Source: Oxytricha trifallax
Taxonomy: Eukaryota; Ciliophora; Spirotrichea; Sporadotrichida; Oxytrichidae
Assembly: GCA_000711775.1 (NCBI GenBank)
Contig: ARYC01001459.1
Coordinates: forward strand, 1-64,000
Direction of reading: 5' to 3'
Length of the DNA stretch: 64,000 nt
Shown here: one piece after another, positions 36,879 through 49,105 of the stretch
How positions within the stretch are numbered: position 1 is the stretch's first letter
Layout of the letters: the number at the start of each line of letters is the position of its first letter
Translations under genes and position numbers: made by a program
Notes under the pieces: generated by a model
The model's input: the letters and a program-made list of their open reading frames with translations, nothing else
Database searches by the model: none
What the model was told of the DNA's origin: nothing

Positions 36879-39800
36879 GTTCAATTTATGTTATTTTAGT
36901 CTTATTATAATATTACCTTTTTAATCTTGATAAATCTCTTGCCATTTTCATCGCTTGTTGAGATTAAGATCCTCCAGTCTGATCTGAACCTGAGTTGTTT
37001 GAAACTATATTCAGTTTTGGGGTTTTATGCACCAAATTTTAATTTACTCTTTGATCTACAAAAAAAATACAAATCAAGATTTAAATTCCGTTCCCTTTAA
37101 TTAATAACTTTTGTAACAAATTATATTAAGGTTTAAAATTATACATGTCACGTTTAAAATTATGGTAACGAAATTTTAAAAATTTTATTAACACGTTAAA
37201 TATTACAAACTAAAAATATTAAATGTTTTAATAAAAAATAATTTCTTAAAGTGATTTCAATGAAATTTATCTAAATTCTATCAAAATTTAATATTTAATG
37301 GATGTTTTAATAAGTAAATTTTTTTTTATGATGATGAAGATTCTTACAAAATTTTAAAAATTACTTATTTTTCTGAATGGGGAGGAAACTTCTCCCCGTT
37401 TTTAGTATTATTTATTATTAGGTAATTCCTCGTCAGGCAGATTCCTAATATACTCAAATTAGTCATCGAATTCCCCTTCTTGCAAAATGAAGTACTCGGG
37501 TAAGGAATCTCCGCAGAATTTGTGCTGAGTTTTGAGGCATTTCTTATTATAGAAATCTTTAAGAATAGTTGTGAGTGTTCTACGGTCCCAGTCATCCGTG
37601 ACTCTACCGCCATAGTTGCATTCTCCAGTCAGGTAGGATAGAGCTATGAAAGGTATCTCATCAAAAGTATCAATCATCTAATAAAGTTACCGCATTGAGA
37701 TCCTGAAGTCTGAGTCATTTAAATCATAGCGTAAGTTCCAGCCTAGAGATCTATATCTTATTCTTTCTCTCACTATACCATGGAAGAATAAAAATATTTA
37801 TTAAAATTAAAAGATTTAAATTAAGAATGAAAGAGCAAGGTAAAGTTTCTTCCATTGATCAGGCTTTAATAGGAATTAATTTTATATTTTATGTAAAGCC
37901 TTATCAGTGAAGATTTTAGACCCTTAGGTGGCTCACTTGTAATCTATATTGACTTTATTTTAAATACTAAATGGGAATTGGTCATCAGACATAGAAGTAT
38001 TATAGAATGTATAATTTTTGGGTGAGGTGGTTTAACTTCCTTCTTAGGATCCTTGTCGTCATCCTGCTTATTTCTGCTTGAAGATTGGAACATTGATGGT
38101 TAAATCGATTCAATCAATTGCTCAAGCTCAGGCAGGAAGCTGGCTGCCAAGTGACAATTTTACAACACAACCCAGCCACCATACTACTTAATCTCGTTAA
38201 TCAGAGCCTTTGCTTTCTCTCCTTGACCCTTGCCTAGATATACTATATACAAGAATATTAAGGCTTATTCTTTTCCTCACCAAATTTATTAATTTGTTCC
38301 ATAGGGTCATTTCCTGGAGTCAAAATAATTAGCATATGCTATCTGCAAATACCTCATCTAGTGAGAAAATGATAGGCTTAATAAAGTATATATTTCAAGC
38401 TCTCTCTATGTACTTCTGAATAATTATTAAAATTTCTAAGGCTTTAATAATTTAATAAGATAATCTTAAAAGAATCAATTATAATTATTATTGAAATATA
38501 CATGTTCTTTTTTCAATTGAGATTTGCACAAACTTCTTCTATTTAAAATGACAATACTTGATAAATCTTGTAAAAGGAATTGAAACTCTCTTTACTCTCA
38601 TCTATAAAGATATGATTAGTTTTTGAAAATTATCAACTAAACTAATATTTATTATAAACCCTTTATAACTTTATAAATTAAACTAGACATTAAATAACTT
38701 TTTTTTGTTAATACTTATTATTTCATTGTACCTAAGTACCTTCTTGGGAATTCTTAAACACTCTTCTTCATTTTTCTGAGCCATTTATTGAGCCACCAAA
38801 CTTATGCCCGCTTAGGAACCAGTATCGCTCTTTTCATATAGATTAAATAATTATTTTTATAGTATCACACTAGATTAGATTTTTAAAAGCTTGCACATCC
38901 ATGATTATTAGCATGTATAGTAAGTAATATATTTCACTAATTTTTGTTCTTTCAATTGTAATTATATTAATTATAGAGATTGAAGCATCTCAAGCTCCTT
39001 CATTTTGAGGCCTTTAACTTCCTCTGTACCTTGACCATTAAATATATTTTTTGAAAAATCATTTCAGTTTTATAGCCATGCTAAAAGCGAACATAAGCTT
39101 ATTTTACTCAAACAGACTTCTGTAAAATTACTATCTATCTCTCAATACTACATTGATTTTTGTTTAAGTTCAATTGGTAATGTAAATGTTGATTAACTCT
39201 TCCTCTGATGTCCTTGATTTTTTCAACTTAAATTGTTGTATCTTATGCAAATAGTTTCTTGAACCACTTCATGGAAAATTAGTATTTAGATAATTTTAGC
39301 TGGTAGTTCTTAAACACAGAAGTATAGCTTCGCACCATGTCTATTAACTGGTTTATTAAAATTAATGAAATAAATTATTACTGGTTTGTAATTCTTGCGA
39401 TTTTCATCAATGCGCTCTTCGATGATTTTGGCCGATTTAAGCTTGGTTTTGATATCGTCTGTGATCTTCTTACTTTCGTTCAATGAGTTCACGAGAGTGT
39501 CGTCATCCAATATGTCTTAGCCAGACTGGGAGAGCTAAAGCAATATTAAATCTTCAATTTGCCTCTTTTGATCTTTGAACTCCATGTTTTATCTCTGAAT
39601 ATTTTCCCTCTCCATTTCATCCCTTTCGCTTTCATTCTTGCAAATTATTGACAGTATTGATCAAATGTGATTACATTTGATCATAAATATTTAATTATGC
39701 ACATTCATTTTTAATAATAGTTGCTGCTCCAGACCTTCCTTAGTAACTGAGAAGTTAATTATTCTAGTCTTAGTCTGTATCTTAGGAGTAAAATGAGGGT

Positions 39801-42800
39801 TTTGGAGGTTCGAGACTATGTAGAAAATAAAATTCTAATCATAATCAACCTAGTTGTCATTGAACTTTATGTATAACAAAATCATAACTTTTAAGTGTTA
39901 AACTCATTTTTATATTTAAATTTATTGCGACTATGTCTTATACAAGTAAATTAATTATACTTGTCACCTTGAATTTCGAAAATCTCTTTGTTTATAACTG
40001 CGACTATGCTGCTATCAAATTTTTAAGATTTTTAAAGTACTTGATCCATTATTTTTTTCTAACTCTGAAAATATTTTGGGTGCATTTTTATGCTCATCAC
40101 ATCCATTTCACTTAAATGGTCTTTCAGGAATTTATTAGATTATATATTGAGGAGGGAATTTTCCTTTTTTTTTAACAAAAATTTAGATTTTTTGCAATAA
40201 ATAAATATGAAAAATATTAAATCACAATTTCAATTAACATCATCATTTTAAACAATCCCTTATGTCAGCGTATATAAAGAACTATACAAAACTAAGAATT
40301 TTAATATACAATTTGAATGTTGTTGTTGTTTTTTTTTTAAAAATTGGCATCCTCATCTAGTAAGATAAAATTATTTGATGTTCAAATATGAATAATTGGA
40401 TAATAATTGATGATTATGATTTTAAAATTTATAAATATATTTTAAAGTATAGAGGGAGCTTCCGTAGGTGACTGAAAACTTCCCCCCAAAATTTATATTA
40501 AAAAATTGTAAAAATATAGAGGATATTATATTTTTTTGAATTTTAGAGCTTAGCCTTATGGATCAAATATCTAGATTTTAATTAAAATCTTCTATAATTA
40601 TCATGATGTCAATTAAAATCTCGAATCAGTTTTTATATAAAGAGTATAATCATTTTAATATATATTTTAAAGTAAATTTCTTTTTTCTCAATAAATTAAT
40701 TATTCTTACTTGAATGTTCCCTTAATACTAATTATCTTATGAGTTTAATTTCTAGGATATTTTGGTGATTTAAGTAATTTATTTATTAGAACTTTAAATA
40801 TAATTATTAATTTTAATATCTTATTTATAACTATGAGAAATAGTTTTAAATAACAAATGATAAACGAAATATTAATAAATAAGTTATAAGTATAAGTTTT
40901 AATAATTATAAATTTATCTCTTTTAACAAAATTTTGTGGATATTAATTGATAATTTAATAGATTAAAGTTAGTTTATTTCGAACAAGGTAAACTAGCATA
41001 TTTTAATAAAAGCCCAAATAATTTAAGTATATTTATTATTACTCAAATGTAATTTGAAATGTTTAAGATATAATTTTTTTATAAATATATCCTTCATAGA
41101 AAAACAATTAATGAAAAATATCTCTTTTTTTTATTTCATTATATCAATAATTTAAGCAATATATAATAACTAATAAAAATACTTTTATAAACATATTATA
41201 ATTTAATTTTTTTAAAAAATCTTTAGAATATCTTATTTTTCACAAATTTCATTTATATTTATAGGTACTTTAAAATGGCCCTGTGTATGTAATTAAATAA
41301 CTAAAAATATATATTATTTCATTATATAGTGTTAAATTTTATCATTAAATATTTATATATTTTTAATGTAATGAAAGCAGTGCTTAGAATCATATCACCA
41401 AGCAAGCTTCTCTTCTCACTGAGCAATCTCTCACTAGTCTTGATCCATCTAGTCTTCTCATTGCCCAAACTATTCATTAAAATAGTAGATTTACAATGAT
41501 TAGCCTGGCACTCATCTCGCTACATGATGAAATTTTGCTTTTCATAGTTTTGGTTCTTAATATCTTCATAAAGTTTAAGCTATTTTTTTCTATGATCATT
41601 TAATGTTTTGCTTCTTTCTTGAAGTTATAGAAGGACGATCTCGAGCTTTGCTTGGGCTTCACCTACAGCTTTAATGTTAGGTATATTCACAAAGTATATA
41701 TACTTTAATATTTAGATGAACTTTGATTTTTTTATGTACTCTATCATTTATCTAATTCTTTTATCTACCTTTTAATAACTTATCTATTTTTAATTTAATT
41801 TACAAGCAATTTAATCATATTAACATAATCAGATGTTTTTAATTAAATTTCAAGCAGAATCTATGACACATGCTTTAAATTAAAAAAGTTTCTAGCATGA
41901 TGCATGATGCCTCAAGAGCCAGTTATATAAGACAATATTTATAAACAATTAAATTAACCTTTCAGCAATTTCTTTCTATTAGAACACAATTTAAAATTTC
42001 TCACTAATTGTAAATGATCTCTTTAAGATTTTTTATCAAGAATATCATCATTTGTAAAATCAATAGGGTTTAGTTTTATAGAAATCCCCACATATATTAC
42101 CTAGTGGAAAAACTGCTTCATATTATATTACTATCTATTAAATACTTGTTTCGTTCATCATCAAGTTAATGATGCTTTCTGTTCATAATTCATTATAAAC
42201 CTGAAAAATTTCAATGAAATATGGCGAATTAATCTAACCGGTTCTTTTATATAGATAGGATTGTGCTATGTTAAGAGCTGCATTATGCATTTTTACATAT
42301 ATTGAAGCTACTTTATCCCTAAGCTCAATAATTACGATAATACATATAGAAGTTTATCTTCAACTGGGAGTTCTTCTTAAATAGTTTCATACTCCACTTC
42401 TAAAAATAAAAGTTATTTGGATCGTTAGAATTCGTGTTAAGTAAATCTATGTTGCTCTTGTCAGCTTGCTTTAGTATAATAATTTAATTCATTTTCTAAT
42501 GGTGCCTTGACTTTAGGTCTCTTAATGAGGTTTGGTTTTTTAAGTTCGAAAAGATTGCTATTCGACAGGAAATGACTGCTAACCGTTTCTAGGGCTTACT
42601 CAGGCTATAATAATAAAAAGAACCAATCAATGCTGGTACAGTTTACAAGGGAGGGATACTATCTAATGTATTGACGCATTTTGTGTATTGCTGTATTTTT
42701 ATAAACAACAAGATCGAAAGAATTTTGGAAAGAAATAAGTGGACTACCATCTCTCTTCTTGATATGCTTTTGCATTTCGTATTTGATTTCTTCAATCTCA

Positions 42801-45800
42801 TCTGCTGTGTACAAGTTTGGTAAACATTCAAGAATATTTAACCAATATGGTTTAATTTATTATAAGTTTACCTCTCCAACATTAAGGATGTTATTGATAT
42901 CTTCTATAAAAAATTCTTGCTTTATATCACTGTCTTGAAGGGTAAACACAACTTTCTTATTTTCAATCATGAAACTCTTATACATGCTTATTTGTGAATA
43001 TTTTATCATTCCATTCATTTCTACCATAGCTCTTTGTGGGCTCAACCTTAAAAACTTAACACTCATTTATAAATGCTGCTAGCTTGGCCAAGCTGCGTCT
43101 ACCATTACCACCAATTCTTATATAAATAATATTGAAATTAAAAATACTTTGCACGATCATTTTATCATTAACTCTTAAAATTAGTGTAAAATTTAGATTA
43201 CAATTTTCCTTATTTAACTAGGAATTTAATTTAATCTAACATTTTTTTCTGACAAACTTTCTGCTCACAAAAAAACTATAAAAACTAACATCATAATACT
43301 TACTAAAGGCCTAATATAATCAGGGTTCAATAAGGAAATTTAATAATACGTGTTCTAGTAAATATTATTCGTATCTCAAATTGTATTTTCTTCTTTAAAT
43401 AAATGTTAAAAACAAAAATATTTAATTAAAACTAACCAAATTACCACCAAGGCCAATTAAAAGACCGTTGCCATAAGGCTTTTAAATTATTCTTGAGAGT
43501 CTTGAAAGATTTTATTTAAATTCAGAAATTATAGATAAGAAAGTTCGCGAAATATTCAAAAAGTGATTATAGTGATCTAGGATTTGGTAGATAGTCTGAG
43601 CTATTTCTAATTTTTTAATTTAATTCGTTGTAAATAGGTTCTGCTGGATTGTAGTGCAAAAAGTTGTTGAAGATTAGGGTCTCTGGATTGATTGTTTAGA
43701 AATCAATGTAATTCTTTGGAGCTACCTCATTTAAATTTATACATAAAGTAACCATGAATAGCTGTTTATATATATTCATCATTAATGAGGAATAAGGGTT
43801 TTTTCTCCATAAAATTAAGAGCATAATATATATATATTTTTTATGAAATATTATATTATTTTAGAAATAATAGTTCCTTCATTTTATGAATCCATAACAT
43901 CAGAATTAAATAGATTTTTATGCTTTGACATATTCAATGTCTAAATAACTTTAAATGAAATTATCTTAAGTTTATTAAGTAAATCATCAAAATATCAAAC
44001 ATTTGAAATTGAAAGTTAAGCACCATACTTCTCTTTTGCTGGCATGTTTAAGTCATAAAATATTTTTTAAAAAAATCTTTTTATTTAATTTAATGAAAAA
44101 ATTGTTAAAATATACTATTATATTTATAATTAAGTTTGATTTATACGAATTTTATTTTATGAATAAAAAATATATAATTTAAATTAACCTTTGCATTTAA
44201 TCAAAGGAATTTTCAATAATAATTACAATTAATTGGCCTAGTTCCCACTCATCTTTAGTTAGTGTGGTGTTCTATAACTTCTTGACTGCTGAGGTCTTAC
44301 CTGTCCCTGTTTATTGTATAGAAATATGGAATGAATGGGTAGCTAAGGCGTTTAACATGAAAGAATAGCGAATCGTATTTTTAGTGGGAACCATAATGCT
44401 TTAGAATTAAATTTATCAAATCCTTCAGGCTAATTAGTTAATTTCTATAAATTAAAAATTAAAGTTTCTTCAATTTAATTTAAAAATAATAAATTGATTA
44501 GACTAAAGTAAAGTAAGCAAATTAACAATACGATTTCAAGAATATATGCTGAATATTTCAGTATTTTAATTATTAAAACGCATTTTCTCATCAGCCTTTG
44601 ACTTTTTCTTAGAGTCTTAATTAATTCCTTGCATTTGCTCATACTTACGTTTTGCTTCCTCTCTGTCATTCTGTTCTTATTACTTCTTGTATAAGCTGTC
44701 CCTGTTATCTTCTTAAAATGTTTTATTAATAATAAAAAGGTTTCTTTCATGAGCATACTCTCGAACAATGATTGGAAACTGCAATATCACCAATTTTTTT
44801 TTGACTTGAATGACGCTCTTTAGACTTTCCAATCTCCTCTCCTCTTCAACTGTCTGGTCATAGCCAAATAGATAACCCATTACTTTTGGCACGAAATAAT
44901 CAATAAGTTCTTAATAGACTTGCGAGCGACCCTCTGTGACTAGCTGTGAAGGCAGGGATCTTATCCAGTGTTTGACTTAGACTTACCAACCTAGCTTATC
45001 ATAAAAATAAATTTAATTTATCAGGATTCATGTAGACCATACAACATCTGCTTACGGTAACTGGAGAAGCTTCTAAAAGATCATCAAGTGATTAATGGAT
45101 TTAAAGTATATATTCTTACTATCTCACCAGATGATAAGCAGAGCTTTTTGTTATCATCAAGCACAGTGTTGAAATTTATAATCCAAACAACATAAAAGAA
45201 TTATCTAGCAATATCCACCTCCTGTTGCCTGATTTATCGGTTGCACAATCCTTGATGACTGTAGCTACTATAAATAATCTGACCAATCATGTGAGATTTT
45301 ATCGAACCACCATAAAGTTGATCGATCGAAATAGACTTTGGATTAATTGTGTTTATCTTTACTTTCTCATAGGGAAGATCTTTCTTAGAGTTAAATATTA
45401 AAAGCAACTGCGTTTTCTGGATATATAGAAACAGTGTCTTGAATTTTATATTGAGCAGCTTAAGCTTCTGCGACATCTTTATTTACTAAAGTTAATGATT
45501 GTGCAAGAGTTTAGATCACTGCAGTTTTGCCACTCATGATTCCACCGACCATCATAAGACCATGTCTTACTTGTACTGTTTCAAATAGATTTATTTTCTT
45601 CATTTGTTCAAACTCCTCTTTAATTCTAAGTTTTATACAGAGAGATCATTATATTTATTATAGAATATCAAAATTTAGCTTGGAGTTGTCTGTGGTTGGG
45701 AACAAGTCTGTATATAAAACTTTGAAAAGTGGGATGTCTTCATTCATTTTGATTTTAAAGATATTAAGCAATAGAATGTAATACAATTCTAATCAAATAG

Positions 45801-48800
45801 CTTCTAATTTAATCTCCAGCAGCCAGTATAATTGATTTAACTGATCTCGAATATAATTATAGTACTAACTAAAAAGTAAAGCTGTTCTGATGATAATCTC
45901 AAAGTTAAAATATTTTTATTCAGAGCTCTCTTGCGTTTTAAAAACCAAATAAATTCAATTAGTTTTTAGTAATAATTCTTAAATTATAATTCATTATTTT
46001 TGCAGCCTTAATAAAGCCTTCAAATTATCTGGTAGTTCACTTTATCAATAATAATTGGGTTCATAGTGATAAATACAGCACAAGTTGTATTCATGGAGAT
46101 TTGCTTAACATCAAATAAAGATTATTATATATCAATTATGTTTAGTAATAGATACATAAAAGTATCAAATTTCTGCTGAGTAATTTAGCCATACTTTGCC
46201 TATTTTTATATCAAAGATTTAAAACTGAATAAAATTAGCTAAATCCTTTGTATTCTCTGTCTTTCCTGTACCTGGAGGACAAAATAATTAAATAATTTAA
46301 TAGCAATATATTTTTATTAATTATTATTTTATTACATCTATCCGTGAGGGGTGTAATGACCAATCTAGTTTGATTACCTTGGTATTCGAATCCGTACAGC
46401 ATAAAGCAGCTAACCATTTTTCTTTTATTTAATAAATGAAAAAACTTTATTCAAATACTTCATCTTGAACGTAGTATCTCATTAATAAAAATTAGGTTCG
46501 AAAGCTGCTAAATTGTCCACTTAAGCCAATGCGAGATCTTTTGTAACGTCCTTTGAATGTACATCTAGAACGATTAATGCTTCAATTTTTTTAAAAACCT
46601 TTTTAGTTATTGTAGAGTCTTTGATTAAGTTATAATGAATAAATATAAATTATAAAAAGTAAATTATTGAGATATATAAGTTTGAATAAAATTGTAAAAT
46701 AGCAATTATTATTAAATTATAATAATATTTGTTCATCCCGAGGTACCCCTCCCACCTAAAAAATGAAGTCCCCCCTAAAATACCCCACTTTGTATGAAAA
46801 ATCATATTCCCAAAGACTGAATCGACTTATTTCATGACCTCTCACTTTCATAACAATATTTATATATTAAATGACATAAATCTTTTTAATTTTTAATTTT
46901 AATTTTAAATATTATTTTGATGTTATTTTTTAATTTTGACAACTCGTACTTTGTCCGTCGTCTTTTTTAGAGATATACTCCCATTAGAAAATATATTTAA
47001 ATTGAGACATCATTATCTAATAACAAATAATATATTCTTGCAAATTTTATTATACTTAAAATATTAAAAATTTTATATAAATCTAAATCATCTCAATTCG
47101 ATTTTAAAATAAAAATTTACATGAGTTTAATTTTTTTAAATAATATTTACTTTCTAGATAAATAATTATTCAATCATAAAATATAAATGAATAAGATTTT
47201 AAATGTAAATTGATATTAATATTATTTAAAAAAATTAAACTCATGTAAATTTTTATTTTAAAATCGAATTGAGATGATTTAGATTTATATAAAATTTTTA
47301 ATATTTTATGTATGATAAAATTTGCAAGAATATTTTTGTTGTTATTAGATAATGATGTCTCAATTTAAATATATTTTCCAATGGGAGTATATCTCTAAAA
47401 AGGTCAACGGACATAGTACGAGTTGTCAAAATTGAAAAATAACATTAAAATAATATTTAAAATTAAAATAAAAAATTAAAAAGATTATTATCATTTAATA
47501 TATAAATATTGTTATGAAAGTGAGAGGTCATGAAGGAAGTCGATTCAGTCTTTGGGAATATGATTTTTCATACAAAGTGGGGTATTTTAGGGGAATTCAT
47601 TTTTGAGGTGGGGGAGAGGTGGGAGACCTCGGGGTGAACAAATATTAATTATAACGAGCTCTTAAAGTATAAATTCCTCTTCTTAATAAACCTCTTTCAA
47701 AGCTTATGGCTTTTTCTTAATCTATGCCACACCTTCCACTTCGACTTAAGTAGTCCAGAATACCTAATCTAGTGTTTATATAAAATAAATTATGTAATAT
47801 TTTTATAGTATTTTAAATATAAAATAAAAATAAGTGTGAGAACTATTTGACTTGACCATTCAAAAAGCCAGTGTTTCCTTGCTTCTTTGGAATATGCTGC
47901 AGCTGATTACTTAATTAAATATCTCAAGCTATCCCTCATTTTAATTTAAAATATTAAAATAAAATAATTTTTGTTTCTACATCTGAAAGCCAATCCTCAA
48001 CATTTCTGACTTCACTTGGATTTTCAACTGAGAATGGATTTATTGTGCTTACAAACTCCACATATTCGCCCATTGATGAGTACATACCTCTGATAAATCT
48101 TATAAATATATTTGAAAATTTTATTAATAAATAAATTTAAGTTTAGTCAGCTCTTGGGTAGTAGAATTTCTCTAGAAATCTAGTTTATCTAGCCCTACAA
48201 CATAAATACTAAAATTTAAATGGGTCTTTTGTTTAGGACAGGATGTGCAAGAGATCGTCATTAGACAAGAAGAAAAATCTTGGAAATAATTTTACGTAGT
48301 GTTCAGGTACTCATTCAAATAAATCCATAAAGATGTAAGATAATTTTAATTATGGGAGAATTATATGTAGATGAAAAAACCTATTCTTAAAAATATGGAT
48401 AATTTTATATCTGTTCAAAAAATATTTAGAGTTTGATTCAGGCCTTTTTGAATGCGATCTACCATCTCATTACTTTGCTGAAAGTTCTCAAATACCCTAC
48501 TCTACAGACAACTGTCTAGCACATTTTTAATTATTTTAGTTTAACTCTAAAATCATAAATATTAGCTTAAAACTAAATTTAAAATCATTTGGATTTGAGT
48601 GAGTGTTGGTCATGACATTTCTCCAAATTTTATCCACTGTTTGGAAACTTAACATATTATTTTGCATTTATCTTTATATATCCTCACTGCTAAAAATAGG
48701 CCAAAGATATAGTCAGTCTCTTTGCACTTTTGTCAATTCCTCCAATATTTCTTAAACTTTAATAATAAATTAAAAATCAATCTACTTATTTAGATTTTAT

Positions 48801-48890
48801 TATTTTTTAGTTTATTTTTTATGAAACTTTGATAAGAGTAGTTTTCCAGTAGTTGACTTCAGCCTTCAAAAAAATTTAATATAAGTTGAG
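36111..48890 (-). CDS. Dynein heavy chain, cluster A: linker to C-terminus, many coding segments
   Basis: Coding blocks appear in protein order on the minus strand: linker (48890-47655), AAA1 (46620-45790), AAA2 (45580-44830), AAA3 (44400-43440), AAA4 (43520-42640), stalk (42600-41560), AAA5 (41530-39180), AAA6 (38360-36900) and the C-terminal domain (36878-36111, stop TGA). Motifs include [107 protein letters not shown] and [15 protein letters not shown]. Dynein heavy chains are microtubule minus-end motors; the C-terminal pattern suits an axonemal type. Blocks are separated by AT-rich IESs, one holding a 924-bp foldback element. One segment is absent here and found at 60071-60296. Several apparent frameshifts coincide with 8-10 bp direct repeats. 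The N-terminal tail is not identified. Confidence 0.93.
36879..36934 (-). other. Junction in dynein A where a coding segment is missing
   Basis: This 56-bp AT-rich gap separates two A segments that do not join in the dynein family: the upstream one ends QQAMKMAR (AAATGGCAAGAGA, 36947-36935) and the downstream one starts at GTATGCTGAAGAG (36878-36866). About 70 residues normally lie between them, and they are found at 60071-60296 on the opposite strand. Confidence 0.8.
37430..38360 (-). other. Dynein A: AAA6 segments
   Basis: In order: [19 protein letters not shown] (about 38340-38280), [20 protein letters not shown] and [20 protein letters not shown] (about 38240-38100), [12 protein letters not shown] (about 37950-37900), [20 protein letters not shown] then [11 protein letters not shown] (about 37785-37690), and [39 protein letters not shown] (37677-37440). 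These are among the most conserved blocks of the dynein family. Confidence 0.92.
39180..41530 (-). other. Dynein A: stalk return helix and AAA5 segments
   Basis: 41530-41370 reads [20 protein letters not shown] then [38 protein letters not shown] is at about 40020-39955 and [33 protein letters not shown] at about 39810-39715. [19 protein letters not shown] runs at about 39530-39460, then ENRKNYKP, a 30-bp-scale IES with CCAGT repeats (about 39360), [15 protein letters not shown] and [12 protein letters not shown]. The segment GLPSD...IIDPQG, normally between the first two blocks, was not found in 40140-41370 but is present in cluster B at about 56570-56700. Confidence 0.88.
40140..41369. other. 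AT-rich IES interval within dynein A
   Basis: No coding frame seen. Two weak relatives of the G/C-ended foldback termini occur: GAGGAGGGAATTTTCC near 40150 and GAAAACTTCCCCCC near 40480. They suggest a decayed foldback element of about 340 bp. Confidence 0.45.
41560..42600 (-). other. Dynein A: stalk coiled coil and microtubule-binding region
   Basis: [19 protein letters not shown] (about 41680-41610) is the typical return stalk helix. The preceding part (42600-41870) is broken by IESs and less clear. Position between AAA4 and AAA5 fixes the assignment. Confidence 0.6.
42640..43520 (-). other. Dynein A: AAA4 with degenerate P-loop
   Basis: [12 protein letters not shown] (about 43480-43445) and [20 protein letters not shown] (about 43110-43060) span an IES at the P-loop, where most dyneins have G.GGSGKQSL; here the joined loop reads [10 protein letters not shown], so the catalytic Lys is replaced by Arg. 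[20 protein letters not shown] and NILNVGEV follow. A frame change in between coincides with CTTAT at 42977 and 42987 (10 bp apart). Confidence 0.85.
43530..44400 (-). other. Dynein A: AAA3 segments
   Basis: [13 protein letters not shown] (about 44320-44260) is the AAA3 Walker A, followed by [33 protein letters not shown] and [18 protein letters not shown] occur at 43740-43620. Interrupted by AT-rich IESs. Confidence 0.8.
44475..45580 (-). other. Dynein A: AAA2 segments
   Basis: [20 protein letters not shown] (about 45560-45505) is the AAA2 P-loop. [14 protein letters not shown] follows at 45340-45300, then [15 protein letters not shown] (about 45170-45120), [14 protein letters not shown] (about 45070-45025) and [20 protein letters not shown] with the helix [15 protein letters not shown] down to 44830. 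The segment 44768-44540 is helical and basic and may belong to the AAA2/AAA3 spacer. Confidence 0.9.
45790..46620 (-). other. Dynein A: AAA1, main ATPase site
   Basis: [20 protein letters not shown] (about 46590-46520) leads to [20 protein letters not shown] (46400-46340). The Walker A is [14 protein letters not shown] (about 46272-46231). [11 protein letters not shown] is followed, after a shift that an 8-bp TCA repeat (46037/46045) would explain, by [16 protein letters not shown]1 is the site whose ATP hydrolysis drives dynein motion. Confidence 0.9.
46723..47646. mobile_element. 924-bp foldback element in a dynein IES, 8-bp flanking repeat
   Basis: Arms are complementary over nearly the whole length: AATATTTGTTCA.CCCGAGGT at both ends, CCAAAGACTGAATCGACTT and ATGAAAAATCATATTCCC further in. 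AATTATAA flanks it at 46715-46722 and 47647-47654. It has C-rich and G-rich subterminal blocks rather than pure homopolymer ends. It lies between the dynein linker and AAA1 segments and carries no ORF. A related half-element is at 61257. Confidence 0.85.
47655..48890 (-). other. Dynein A: linker region segments
   Basis: [13 protein letters not shown] (about 48875-48835), [13 protein letters not shown] (about 48750-48700), [19 protein letters not shown] (about 48650-48595), [18 protein letters not shown] (about 48500-48440), [11 protein letters not shown] (about 48175-48140), and [20 protein letters not shown] then NVEDWLSDV (about 48105-47985). The order and motifs match the linker that precedes AAA1 (IQKGL..YLE..R..FPRF). 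AT-rich gaps are IESs. Confidence 0.85.
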
Positions 48891-49055
48891 AAGAACATAA
48901 CGTTTCTTATCCAGAAAATGATTATTTTTATTTTTTTAAATATTAGTTATTTCTTGGAGTTCAAATTTGATATGCATTAAAATTCTTTTGTAACTTTATA
49001 TTTTAATTACTTCTATCTTGAAGTGAAATCAGAGATTAAAATAATTTTATCAATC

Positions 49056-49105
49056 AAACCCCAAAACCCCTTAAGTAATTATATAAGTGCTTTTATTGAC
49101 AAGGA
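49056..49105 (+). repeat. TBE-like terminal repeat, left orientation
   Basis: AAACCCCAAAACCCCTTAAG followed by ATATAAGTGCTTTTATTGAC, matching the complement of the TBE end at 1300-1356 in both the telomeric tract and the ATAAGTGCTTT block. No TBE reading frame follows within 4 kb. Confidence 0.75.

Noticed and set aside
36571..36924. Overlapping frames on both strands of the dynein C-terminal segment
   Set aside because: Only the minus-strand frame matches the dynein family; the plus-strand frame is its shadow.
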